Below, one piece after another: positions 8,268 to 15,073 of a stretch of DNA of 30,740 nucleotides (the first letter of the stretch is position 1; every line of letters begins with the position of its first letter). The DNA is taken from positions 1-30,740 of the forward strand of contig JAXGRA010000021.1 in assembly GCA_040766135.1 (NCBI GenBank). The letters are read 5' to 3'. A program made the position numbers and the translations under genes. Origin of the DNA: JAGVSV01 sp040766135 (GTDB taxonomy: Bacteria; Bacillota; Clostridia; Christensenellales; Aristaeellaceae). Under the pieces are notes generated by a model. The model saw nothing but the letters and a program-made list of their open reading frames with translations, did not search any database and was not told the DNA's origin.

Positions 8268-8295
8268 ATTATACCACAGCGGTTTTACAGGGCAA
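8268..8295 (-). promoter_or_regulatory. Promoter of the class A PBP gene
   Basis: On the minus strand, TTGCCC at 8295-8290 and TATAAT at 8273-8268 are 16 bases apart. The -10 is extended (TGGTATAAT). The ATG lies about 65 bases downstream of the predicted transcription start. Confidence 0.75.
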
Positions 8296-8315
8296 GCCGC
8301 CGCCTTGACAGGCCG

Positions 8316-8346
8316 AAAAAGAAAAACGGCCGGCGGATGCCGACCG
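8316..8346 (-). terminator. Intrinsic terminator after rplT
   Basis: Minus-strand CGGTCGGC pairs with GCCGGCCG around a four-base loop and is followed by TTTTTCTTTTT. It closes the infC-rpmI-rplT operon before the PBP promoter. Confidence 0.88.
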
Positions 8347-8361
8347 GTTTGTTTGCCGTGG

Positions 8362-8712
8362 TTAGGCGTTCTTGGCCAGGGTTGCCAACTCCGCAAAGGC
8401 GTTGGCGTCGTTGACGGCCAGGTCGGCCAGCATTTTGCGGTTGACCTCAATGCCCTTCTTTTTCAGGCCATTGATAAAGGTAGAATAGTTCATGCCGTTG
8501 ATGCGGGCGGCCGCGTTGATGCGGACGATCCACAGGCGGCGGAAATCGCGCTTGCGCAGCTTGCGGCCGATATAGGCATAGCGCAGGGAGCGGCGCACTT
8601 GCTCGCTTGCAATGCGGTACTGACGGGACTTGGCGCCATAATAACCCTTCGCCAACTTAAGCATCTTGCGACGCTTCTTCTGAGCATTAACTGCTCTTTT
8701 AATACGTGCCAT
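8362..8712 (-). CDS. rplT: 50S ribosomal protein bL20
   Basis: This is the 116-residue ribosomal protein bL20, an early assembly protein of the large subunit. In Bacillus it also represses its own operon by binding the leader RNA. The lysine- and arginine-rich N-terminal half (MARIKRAVNAQKKRRK, then LKLAKGYYGAKSR) and the globular half with RRLWIVRINAAAR are both complete. GGAGGA precedes the ATG by nine bases. It is the third and last gene of the operon, separated from rpmI by about 30 bases. Confidence 0.98.
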   Translation of the reverse strand: MARIKRAVNAQKKRRKMLKLAKGYYGAKSRQYRIASEQVRRSLRYAYIGRKLRKRDFRRLWIVRINAAARINGMNYSTFINGLKKKGIEVNRKMLADLAVNDANAFAELATLAKNA

Positions 8713-8742
8713 GAAAAAACTTCCTCCTTGCCAGCGATGGGC

Positions 8743-8940
8743 TTATTTTAGAATCAGCGTGCGGATTGTCGCAGCTTCTTTTTTGTTGCTTACAAAACCA
8801 GTGGCGCGCAACTGGCGCTTCCGCTTGCGGGTTTTCTTGGTCAGAATGTGTCCGGTGTTCATCTGCTTGTGCTTGACCAGACCATTCTTGGTCACCGTAA
8901 AGCGCTTGACTGCCGCGCGCTTCGACTTCATTTTGGGCAT
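8743..8940 (-). CDS. rpmI: 50S ribosomal protein bL35
   Basis: This is the 65-residue ribosomal protein bL35, complete and typical: MPKMKSKRAAVKRFTVTKNG at the N-terminus, a KTRKRKRQLR core and a TIRTLILK end. A strong AAGGAGGAA lies just ahead of the ATG. It sits between infC and rplT, the order found in nearly all bacteria, and is about 40 bases from infC. Confidence 0.98.
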   Translation of the reverse strand: MPKMKSKRAAVKRFTVTKNGLVKHKQMNTGHILTKKTRKRKRQLRATGFVSNKKEAATIRTLILK

Positions 8941-8980
8941 GATCCGTTCCTCCTTGAAAAATACACTACTGCTGCGGAGT

Positions 8981-9538
8981 TTACTCCGTTTGTTGGGGCT
9001 TTGATTTGGATGCCGGACGCTCAGGTTTGTCTACCTTCGGGGCCAGTATCATGATCATGTGGCGGCCCTCCATCGTGGGACGGCGTTCCACCACGGCGTG
9101 ATCCTTGATGCGTTCAACGAAGCTGTTCATAACGTCGTAGCCAATCTCGGAATGGCTGATCTGGCGGCCGCGGAAACGGATGGAAACCTTGACCTTGTCA
9201 CCGGCGGTCAGAAAACGCACGGCGTTCTTGGCCTTGGTAATTACATCGTTTTCCTCTATGGTCGCTGACAGCTGTACTTCCTTGACGGATATGGTGCGCT
9301 GATTTTTGCGCATTTCCTTTTCCCGCTTGGCCTGTTCAAAGCGATGTTTGTCATAGTCCATCAGCTTGCAGACCGGCGGCTGCGCATTGGGGGCAATTTT
9401 AACCAAGTCCAGCCTGGCCTCCTCTGCCAGCTCCAGCGCACGCTGCGTGGGCATGATGCCCAGCTGTGTTCCGTTGCTGTCCACGACGCGGACCTCACGA
9501 TCCCGAATACCTTCGTTGATCATCAAATCTGTGTTGAT
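8981..9538 (-). CDS. infC: Translation initiation factor IF-3, probable AUC start
   Basis: IF-3 prevents premature joining of ribosomal subunits and checks start-codon pairing. The protein shows the N-terminal domain (INEGIRDREVRVV, then LDLVKIAPNAQPPVCKLMDY), a lysine-rich linker and the C-terminal domain with KVSIRFRGRQ and VERRPTMEGR. The first in-frame ATG (9523) is 22 bases or more from the only good Shine-Dalgarno sequence, GGAGGTG at 9552-9546. An ATC at 9538 lies seven bases from it, giving a 185-residue protein that begins with the sequence INTDLMINEGIR. IF-3 genes often use AUU or AUC starts, which lets IF-3 repress its own translation. ATG 9523 remains the fallback. Confidence 0.93.
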   Translation of the reverse strand: MNTDLMINEGIRDREVRVVDSNGTQLGIMPTQRALELAEEARLDLVKIAPNAQPPVCKLMDYDKHRFEQAKREKEMRKNQRTISVKEVQLSATIEENDVITKAKNAVRFLTAGDKVKVSIRFRGRQISHSEIGYDVMNSFVERIKDHAVVERRPTMEGRHMIMILAPKVDKPERPASKSKPQQTE

Positions 9539-9545
9539 GTCCAAG

Positions 9546-9552
9546 CACCTCC
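9546..9552 (-). promoter_or_regulatory. Ribosome binding site of infC
   Basis: GGAGGTG on the minus strand lies seven bases before ATC 9538 and too far from the downstream TTG 9526 and ATG 9523. This spacing decides in favour of the AUC start. Confidence 0.75.
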
Positions 9553-9554
9553 AT

Positions 9555-9591
9555 AAAAAATTAAAACTGGCGGGCAAAAGTACCCGCCAGT
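9555..9591 (-). terminator. Leader terminator (attenuator) upstream of infC
   Basis: Minus-strand ACTGGCGGG and CCCGCCAGT form a perfect nine-pair stem with a loop of eight bases, followed by TTTAATTTTTT. It lies between the operon promoter and the infC ribosome binding site. Confidence 0.9.
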
Positions 9592-9671
9592 ACACATCAT
9601 GTGTGCTTGTTGCAACCCAGCAAACATGGTTCACAGGGTGAGAAGCGGGCAGCTTCTGCTTGCGCTTTGTC

Positions 9672-9701
9672 AGTATAGCGCAGAAGCGCTGCCCATGTCA
9701 A
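9672..9701 (-). promoter_or_regulatory. Promoter of infC-rpmI-rplT
   Basis: On the minus strand, a consensus TTGACA at 9701-9696 and TATACT at 9677-9672 are 18 bases apart. An inverted repeat, AGCGC-agaa-GCGCT at 9677-9690, fills much of the spacer. The promoter starts only 10 bases after the stop codon of the upstream foldase gene. Confidence 0.85.
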
Positions 9702-9710
9702 GCAATTTTC

Positions 9711-11066
9711 TTAATTGCCGGGGGCCTGGGTGGGCTCCACGGGGGCGGTTTCGTCCATGCCCTCGGTTTCAGCCAGCCGCGCATTGGCCTGCTGGGTGGC
9801 GGCATCGATGGCTTCCTGCATCTTGACCACGGTAAAGGTGGGCTCCCATTGGGCATAGGCCTCGGCATAGACGTTGTTTTCCTTGACGGTGACAAGATAC
9901 TCGGCAATTTCCTCGCGGATGGCATCGGTCATGATTAGGCCGGAGGGCACATCGCGCATATACTTGATGATGTGCACGCCATGGGTGCCCAACACCGGGC
10001 TGCTCACATCGCCCATATTGACCATGTTATCGGCAAAGGTGCCCTGGGTAAAGGCAGGATCCCACAGCACGGAAGAGGCGTGCACCTTGTAGCCTTCCTG
10101 CAACATCTTTTCATCCTTCATGCCCGGATCCTCGCCATATTCGTCAATCAGCGTTTCAAAGGCCTCGCCTGCCTGCAGGCGGGCATAGATGGCATCGGTC
10201 TTTTCCTTGACAGAATCCAGAATGTTCTGCTTGGCCTGCTCGACCATCTCCAGCGTTACGGGCGGCTGTGGTTCACTTGTGGGGGCATCAGGCACAGCGG
10301 TGCTGTCGGCGTCAGGCTCGGTATCCTCAGCATCCTTCCCGTTTTGCTGCTCCTCATAGGCGGCCTGCAGCGTCTTCCACTCCTCCATCAGCTCCTGATC
10401 CGGGCGAATCAGGATATGAATGACGGCGCGATAGCCAGACGGGGTATACCAGGATTGCTCGCCATAATACTGGGTCATAAACTCATAGTCGGCGATGTTG
10501 TTCTCATACTTCTGCTGGTAGTTGGCGCCCACAGACTGGAACACCTCGTCGATTTCTTCCTGCGTGGGCTCATAGCCCGCCAGCAAATACTCGCTCATGC
10601 GTTCGCTGCCTGCACGCAGCAGCATGTTGTCGTAAATCAACTGTTTGGAATAGCCCTGCGAAGCATAAAACTCCTCGGCCTGCTCCAGCAGCTTGGCGCG
10701 CGCTTCCTCGGTGTCCTCAGACAGGTAGTAGTTGACATATTCTGCCAGCGCATTGTCCCACTCTGTTTGGGCATCGGCTTCAAAGGCGGCCTTTTCCTCA
10801 TCAGTAAACTCGTCAAACTTCATTTCCGCGATTTTCAGCGTCAGGATCTTCTGGCGCACCAGATAATCCACCGCGGTGGCATAGTCCGCAGCGTTTTGAA
10901 TGTACTGATAGCTTAACAGCGCCGGGATAAGCTGGTCGGCGTCCTTTTGGTAGATGGGCTCGTCATTTACTGTGGCCAGCACGACATCCTGCGCGGGCTG
11001 GGCCAGGGCGACCAGACCCACGAGGGCAAGCATCAGGCTTAGACAGGCTGCAATCCATTTCTTCAT
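9711..11066 (-). CDS. Secreted parvulin-type peptidyl-prolyl isomerase (PrsA/SurA-like)
   Basis: This 451-residue extracytoplasmic foldase has a signal peptide (MKKW, then a hydrophobic core to about residue 21, likely cleaved near ALA/QPA) and a SurA_N/PrsA-type helical domain at about 27-180. The parvulin domain starts with RAVIHILI at about 213-220 and resumes with ARLQAGEAFETLIDEYGED at about 295-313, ending with THGVHIIKY at about 361-369. Between the two parts lies an acidic, Pro/Thr-rich insertion of about 70 residues, so the catalytic fold is interrupted. Unlike typical PrsA there is no usable lipobox, so I infer a secreted and not a lipid-anchored protein. AAAGGAA precedes the ATG. 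Confidence 0.87.
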   Translation of the reverse strand: MKKWIAACLSLMLALVGLVALAQPAQDVVLATVNDEPIYQKDADQLIPALLSYQYIQNAADYATAVDYLVRQKILTLKIAEMKFDEFTDEEKAAFEADAQTEWDNALAEYVNYYLSEDTEEARAKLLEQAEEFYASQGYSKQLIYDNMLLRAGSERMSEYLLAGYEPTQEEIDEVFQSVGANYQQKYENNIADYEFMTQYYGEQSWYTPSGYRAVIHILIRPDQELMEEWKTLQAAYEEQQNGKDAEDTEPDADSTAVPDAPTSEPQPPVTLEMVEQAKQNILDSVKEKTDAIYARLQAGEAFETLIDEYGEDPGMKDEKMLQEGYKVHASSVLWDPAFTQGTFADNMVNMGDVSSPVLGTHGVHIIKYMRDVPSGLIMTDAIREEIAEYLVTVKENNVYAEAYAQWEPTFTVVKMQEAIDAATQQANARLAETEGMDETAPVEPTQAPGN

Positions 11067-11106
11067 CCGTGTACGTTCCTTTCACCCGCAGTTGCGGTCT
11101 TATAGC

Positions 11107-11135
11107 ATTATGGCATACGCTGCGCACAGGTTCAA
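11107..11135 (-). promoter_or_regulatory. Promoter of the parvulin foldase gene
   Basis: On the minus strand, TTGAAC at 11135-11130 and CATAAT at 11112-11107 are 17 bases apart. A 12-base palindrome, CCGCAGTTGCGG (11086-11097), lies in the untranslated leader. Confidence 0.65.
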
Positions 11136-11151
11136 GACAACTCAGCATTCG

Positions 11152-12579
11152 TTACAGGTTGGACATATTTTCGCTCACCACAGCCAGCGCCTCATGGGAA
11201 CCCCGCTCAAAGAACACGCTGGATTGATCCATTCGCGCGCGCTCCAGCGCTTGCAGCGCCTCTGCAGTGACCCGCTCGCCTGGAAGCAACAATGGGGCCC
11301 CCGGAGGATACAGCGTGATCATCTCCGCGCACACTTTCCCAAGGGACTGCGCACAGGGCACCAGCTGCCAAGGCCGTGTGGCAGCTTGGTTCATGGGCAG
11401 CACCGTTTCGCTGATAGGCCAGGGCATCGGAGTAGATATAGCGCCCGGCGACAGTGTCCGATCTATCTCCACCAGCGCATGAGCCAGGCGCAGCAGGGTA
11501 TCCTGCGTATCTCCCATGCCGGTCATAGCCAGCAGCGTATCAGGCAGCGCCATCTCACACTCAATATCGTGTTGTTCGCGCAGGCGTTGGGCCATTTCGG
11601 GGCCGGATAAACCTGCAGGCCGCGTATGAATCAGCAGTTTGGAAGGATCCAGGCCCCACACATGGCCTGGCCTTTCCCCCAGACCGATGACACGCAGCGC
11701 ACCCAGACCGCGCACTGCCTGTGCAAAGGCGTCCAGCGCCACGCGCCACTGCGCCATAAGCTCCGTCCCTTGCCTGGATAGCAGGCGCACGCAGCCATCG
11801 ATGGAGGCCAGTAGCAGGTAAGACGGGCTGGAGGTTTCAAACATGCGCATCCCGCGCGCAACAGCCTGGGCAACGCGCCGCTCCCGCACATGGATAACGG
11901 CTGTCTGCGTCAGCGAGGGCAGCGTTTTATGCAAACTTTGCACCACCACATCAGCACCGGCGGCCACCGCACCGGAAGGGAAGCCTGCCCCCAGCCCCAG
12001 ATGTGCGCCATGCGCCTCATCCACCAGCACGGCTGCACCCATGCTGCGGGCCGCAGCGCAAATGCCCTGTACATCGCTTAGAACACCTTCATAAGTAGGA
12101 CTGGTAAGCACCACCAGACGCGCCTTGGGATGCCGCGCCAGTTCATCCACCACCACCGACACCGGCAGCGAACCAAACACCGACAGGCCGCCGGCCAGCG
12201 GCGGGTGCAGAAACACCGGATTTAGCCGATGCAGGCACAGCGCATGGATGACCGACATATGGCAGTTGCGCGCCACCAGCACGGTATCGCCCGGCGCCGC
12301 CAGCGCGCCGATGCCAGCCAGTATCCCGGCCGTGGAGCCGTTGACAGAATACAGCGTATGCTGCGCGCCAAACACCTGCGCAGCCAGTTCCATGGAACGC
12401 GCCAGCACACCCTGCGGCTGATGCAAGTTGTCAAAGCCCTCAACCTCGGTGATATCCAGCGCCGCACCCAGCGCCATCAGATAGGGTGCCAGCTCGTTGC
12501 GCTTGTGGCCGGGCATGTGCATGGCCAACGCGTCCAGCGATTGTAAGCGCTCCAGCAGGGATGCATCGTCGTGCTGCAA
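11152..12579 (-). CDS. Orn/Lys/Arg decarboxylase-family PLP enzyme
   Basis: This 475-residue fold-type I PLP enzyme belongs to the Orn/Lys/Arg decarboxylase (SpeA/Cad-like) family of Firmicutes. Visible motifs are the substrate-side MHMPGHKRN near residue 20, VNGSTAG near 79, the PLP-contacting DEAHGAH at about 187-193 and the Schiff-base lysine in SLHKTLPSLTQTA (about K218). Members decarboxylate lysine, arginine or ornithine to polyamines. The exact substrate cannot be called. The frame is open to 12690, but that stretch crosses a terminator and a promoter. TTG at 12579 is chosen because AGGAAAGGGGAA lies directly upstream, with seven bases between GGGG and the TTG. Confidence 0.88.
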   Translation of the reverse strand: MQHDDASLLERLQSLDALAMHMPGHKRNELAPYLMALGAALDITEVEGFDNLHQPQGVLARSMELAAQVFGAQHTLYSVNGSTAGILAGIGALAAPGDTVLVARNCHMSVIHALCLHRLNPVFLHPPLAGGLSVFGSLPVSVVVDELARHPKARLVVLTSPTYEGVLSDVQGICAAARSMGAAVLVDEAHGAHLGLGAGFPSGAVAAGADVVVQSLHKTLPSLTQTAVIHVRERRVAQAVARGMRMFETSSPSYLLLASIDGCVRLLSRQGTELMAQWRVALDAFAQAVRGLGALRVIGLGERPGHVWGLDPSKLLIHTRPAGLSGPEMAQRLREQHDIECEMALPDTLLAMTGMGDTQDTLLRLAHALVEIDRTLSPGAISTPMPWPISETVLPMNQAATRPWQLVPCAQSLGKVCAEMITLYPPGAPLLLPGERVTAEALQALERARMDQSSVFFERGSHEALAVVSENMSNL

Positions 12580-12584
12580 GGTCG

Positions 12585-12596
12585 TTCCCCTTTCCT
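12585..12596 (-). promoter_or_regulatory. Ribosome binding site fixing a TTG start
   Basis: Minus-strand AGGAAAGGGGAA, with seven bases from GGGG to the TTG at 12579, sets the start of the decarboxylase-family gene and excludes the longer open frame. Confidence 0.65.
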
Positions 12597-12606
12597 GTTT
12601 GTATTC

Positions 12607-12636
12607 AGTATAGGCGCACAAGCCACCCTGCGGCAA
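12607..12636 (-). promoter_or_regulatory. Promoter of the Orn/Lys/Arg decarboxylase-family gene
   Basis: On the minus strand, TTGCCG at 12636-12631 and TATACT at 12612-12607 are 18 bases apart. The promoter lies directly downstream of the terminator of the preceding gene. Confidence 0.65.
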
Positions 12637-12656
12637 GCCACAAGAAAAATGCATAC

Positions 12657-12688
12657 AAAAAAGCCCGCTAGCCGGTAATGCTGCGGGC
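12657..12688 (-). terminator. Intrinsic terminator after the VanY-like gene
   Basis: Minus-strand GCCCGCAGC pairs with GCT-A-GCGGGC (one bulged A) around a seven-base loop and is followed by six T. Confidence 0.9.
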
Positions 12689-12714
12689 ATGAATTTAATA
12701 ACGTAGGGTTTGCT

Positions 12715-13854
12715 TTAGTAGGTAATGGCGACGACCAGGCCATTCATGTTGTCGGTAGACACCATGTAGGACGCGGCATCCTGCGGGATGGAGATTTCCT
12801 TCTCGGTAATACCTTCCTCTATACGCACAACCTCGTACTTGAGCACGCCATCTTCATAATAGGCAATGTGCGGGTGCGCAATGAGGTAATCGATGTACTC
12901 CTCCAGGCACCAGTTTTTTTCATGCATGATGGCGGCATGCGGGATGCCCACATAGCGATAGGCGTTCATGGATAGATTAATGCCCGTGATATAGGACTTG
13001 TCTACCGTATCAGCACTGGGGAAACCCTGCACCGGGAAGCGGAAGACAATGCCGTATTTCCAGCCATTTTCGTTCAGGTATTCGGCCTGCTTGGTGGTCT
13101 GGAAAGCTGCTTGGTTGAGAGCGCGGTCGTCCTTGTTGTAGGCCCCTACGCGGAAGGAGAAGCCCGACTGATAGTCGCTGGTGCCGGGGTAGGACACCGC
13201 CCGGCGAGTGATTTCCGTCAGGGCATCGCCGGAATAGCGCGCGGTATGTTTGGCTTCCTCATCGCGCCACATACGGGTCTGTTCGTCCATAGTGCGGAAG
13301 CCCTCATAGATATTGTAGTACTCCACCCCATCGGCCTTGGCCGCGGCCACAAACGCATCCAGCGCCTTGATAGCCTCCGGGAACAGCAGCACCTTATTAT
13401 CCTTGGTGGGTACGCGGAAGTTGGTTTCAGCCATGATGGATTTCAGCTCGCCTTCCACCATGACAAAATCAGCCGGCAGCGCATGCCAGCGGTTGAGCAG
13501 CAGCAAGCCGCCGGTCAGGGCTTCGCCGCGGGTTACGACGACATCCTGCCCGCCTGCCAGCGGGAAACTGGACAGATCAACAACATCCACCCCCTGGGCC
13601 TTGGGCTCCGGACGGCTGACCGTTTCGCCCGTGGTGGAGATGTTTTTCAGCTGTTCTGCCAGCGTTTGTTTGTATTCCGCCATCATTTGCTCGTTCTTTT
13701 CGGCAATTTCCTTCTGACGCACGTCGAAGTTGGCTTTCTGGTATCGATCCAGCCAGAAATACGCCGTGACCAGCGCAACAAATACAACCAACAGAACCAG
13801 CAGAATGCGCAGGAGCTTGCGGTATGGATCCGCCCGTTTTGCAGTGGCCATCAT
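12715..13854 (-). CDS. Membrane-anchored VanY-like protein (M15B), predicted inactive
   Basis: This 379-residue protein has a short basic N-terminus, one membrane anchor at about residues 15-35, a charged coiled-coil-like stretch at about 40-70 and an extracytoplasmic domain related to VanY D,D-carboxypeptidases. Family landmarks are present: GFRTMDEQTRMW, YPGTSDYQSGFSF, LNENGWKYGIVFRFP and YRYVGIPHA. The zinc and catalytic residues are not. The SxHxxGxAxD site reads SDYQSGFSFR (His to Y228, Asp to R235). The ExWH site reads SMNA (Glu to S295, His to A298). I infer a pseudoenzyme that may bind peptidoglycan without cutting it. Of several close ATGs, 13854 has GGAAAGG six bases ahead. It is a single gene with its own promoter and terminator. 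Confidence 0.82.
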   Translation of the reverse strand: MMATAKRADPYRKLLRILLVLLVVFVALVTAYFWLDRYQKANFDVRQKEIAEKNEQMMAEYKQTLAEQLKNISTTGETVSRPEPKAQGVDVVDLSSFPLAGGQDVVVTRGEALTGGLLLLNRWHALPADFVMVEGELKSIMAETNFRVPTKDNKVLLFPEAIKALDAFVAAAKADGVEYYNIYEGFRTMDEQTRMWRDEEAKHTARYSGDALTEITRRAVSYPGTSDYQSGFSFRVGAYNKDDRALNQAAFQTTKQAEYLNENGWKYGIVFRFPVQGFPSADTVDKSYITGINLSMNAYRYVGIPHAAIMHEKNWCLEEYIDYLIAHPHIAYYEDGVLKYEVVRIEEGITEKEISIPQDAASYMVSTDNMNGLVVAITY

Positions 13855-13918
13855 GGACATCCTTTCCGCGCAGAGCGCAGGCAACTATCGTTACAAAAGA
13901 ACCCTAAGTTTCGCATAA

Positions 13919-13947
13919 TTTATAACAGATTTGTTATATCCTGTCAA
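13919..13947 (-). promoter_or_regulatory. Promoter of the VanY-like gene
   Basis: On the minus strand, a consensus TTGACA at 13947-13942 and TATAAA at 13924-13919 have the ideal 17-base spacing. The -35 directly abuts the stop codon of the upstream aminotransferase gene. Confidence 0.85.
13921..13938. promoter_or_regulatory. Perfect palindrome across the VanY-like promoter, candidate operator
   Basis: TATAACA and TGTTATA are perfect 7-base arms around GATT. The site covers the -10 and most of the spacer, where a bound repressor would block RNA polymerase. The binding protein is unknown. Confidence 0.65.
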
Positions 13948-14811
13948 TCATTTTGGCACGATTTGACCGGTGTCGGCCAGATATTCATGGTATACGGCCT
14001 GCTGAAGCTGCTTGAGCGTGCCAGGATCACGCCCGCCCACTGCCTGGCCATCCACCCTGCGGATGGCGCAACACAGCGAGGCCGAGCTGGTCATGATCAC
14101 TTCATCGGCGGCCATCAAAGCGCTTACATCAAAGGGCTGCTCCATCACCGGGATACTCAAACGCCGTGCGTGCGCCAGCAAATGCTGCCGCGCAATACCA
14201 GGCAGTATGCGATGATCGCACGGCGCAGTGTGCAGCACCCCATCCTTTAGAATATGGATGTTATGCCGGGTGCCTTCGGTGACCAGGCCATCCTTCATCA
14301 AAATGGCTTCATCGCAGCCCTTTTCGGCAGCCTCCTGCGCTGCCAGCACATTGGGCAAAAGGTTGATGGTCTTGACATGGCACAGCGCATACCGAAGATC
14401 AGGCCGGGTAATGGCGCTGTAGCTGCCGTCCAGCGGCGTTAATTCCAGCGGGCGCACAGTGATCCACAGATTGGGCCCGGCCGATGCTCCTGCAAAGGAA
14501 TGCTTGCGCGGGCCGGTGCCGCGGGTGGCCTGCCAATAGACCATTTTGCTGCGTGCGCTCACGCGCCCGGCCAGGTCTGTTAGCAGGCCGGATAATTCCA
14601 TAACACTCCACGGCATCGGGATGCGCACCAAACGCGCCGATTCAAAAAAGCGCGCGATGTGTTCCTCCATGTTGACCACAATACGGTCATACGCCATGGT
14701 GGCATCGTATACGCCATCGCCAAAGATGCCGCCGCGGTCGTCCATGGGCACCCGAATATCTTCAATAGGCCCGATCTGACCATTGTAATAGCCGATGTTA
14801 TCCATTGGCAT
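13948..14811 (-). CDS. D-amino acid aminotransferase (class IV PLP enzyme)
   Basis: This 287-residue fold-type IV aminotransferase resembles D-alanine aminotransferase (Dat), which interconverts D-Ala and D-Glu with their keto acids and so feeds peptidoglycan synthesis. Recognisable parts are DRGGIFGDGVYDATMAY near the N-terminus, the PLP lysine in HVKTINLLPN, VTEGTRHNIHI (the conserved Glu of VTEG) and DHRILPGIAR. Branched-chain aminotransferase or aminodeoxychorismate lyase are the alternatives within the fold. ATG 14811 has GAAGAGG nine bases before it, and ATG 14805 two codons later is also possible. It overlaps the preceding HPr-like gene by about 14 bases and is last in the murB-whiA operon. 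Confidence 0.88.
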   Translation of the reverse strand: MPMDNIGYYNGQIGPIEDIRVPMDDRGGIFGDGVYDATMAYDRIVVNMEEHIARFFESARLVRIPMPWSVMELSGLLTDLAGRVSARSKMVYWQATRGTGPRKHSFAGASAGPNLWITVRPLELTPLDGSYSAITRPDLRYALCHVKTINLLPNVLAAQEAAEKGCDEAILMKDGLVTEGTRHNIHILKDGVLHTAPCDHRILPGIARQHLLAHARRLSIPVMEQPFDVSALMAADEVIMTSSASLCCAIRRVDGQAVGGRDPGTLKQLQQAVYHEYLADTGQIVPK

Positions 14812-15073
14812 TGTCCTGATCCTCTTCAGACAACAGACGCGCCAGCACCTCAATGGCCTCTTCCTCGCGCGGGCCGTCGGTGACCAGCTTTAGCTGCCGG
14901 CAGGACAGCTGGCTGATGGACAGCAGGCCCAGCATGGACTTGGCGTTGACGGTGAAATTGTCCTTTTCCAGGTACACGCCGCAGGGATAGGCATTGGCGG
15001 CGCTGACCAGCTTGGCCGCACGCTCACGCGACATGGGCAGTTTACCTGTTAGATGGATGATTTTGCTTTGCAT
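14798..15073 (-). CDS. Crh-like HPr-family protein lacking the PTS histidine
   Basis: This is a 91-residue HPr-fold protein. The segment YLEKDNFTVNAKSMLGLLS is close to Bacillus Crh and keeps the regulatory Ser46 in KSMLG, the target of HPr kinase. The phosphotransfer site is lost: the histidine position (15) is Ser and Arg17 is Glu in KLPMSRERAA, so it cannot act in sugar transport. This fits Crh, whose role is signalling (for example with CcpA) and not phosphotransfer, and crh lies directly after whiA in Bacillus as here. GGAGG precedes ATG 15073 by six bases. The gene overlaps the end of whiA by 32 bases. Confidence 0.85.
   Translation of the reverse strand: MQSKIIHLTGKLPMSRERAAKLVSAANAYPCGVYLEKDNFTVNAKSMLGLLSISQLSCRQLKLVTDGPREEEAIEVLARLLSEEDQDNANG

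Larger units (their letters stand above)
9539..9665 (-). promoter_or_regulatory. infC-rpmI-rplT leader, candidate L20 leader with attenuator
   Basis: The leader of about 125 bases contains an early hairpin (AGAAGC, five-base loop, GCTTCT; plus-strand 9641-9657), a second small inverted repeat ACACA/TGTGT, and a complete intrinsic terminator at 9555-9591 ahead of the infC ribosome binding site. A terminator inside a 5' leader points to attenuation. In Bacillus subtilis bL20 controls this same operon in that way. Identity with the Rfam L20 leader was not tested. Confidence 0.65.

Noticed and set aside
9972..10916. Plus-strand open frame of 314 codons, Leu/Ile-rich
   Set aside because: It is the shadow of the parvulin foldase gene, and the hydrophobicity arises from reading its codons in antisense.
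11040..11066. Lipobox IAAC in the foldase N-terminus
   Set aside because: The cysteine at position 8 precedes the hydrophobic core, so there is no room for a lipoprotein signal peptide before it.
13111..14250. Plus-strand open frame of 379 codons
   Set aside because: It lies opposite the VanY-like and aminotransferase genes, crosses their promoter, and shows no domain.
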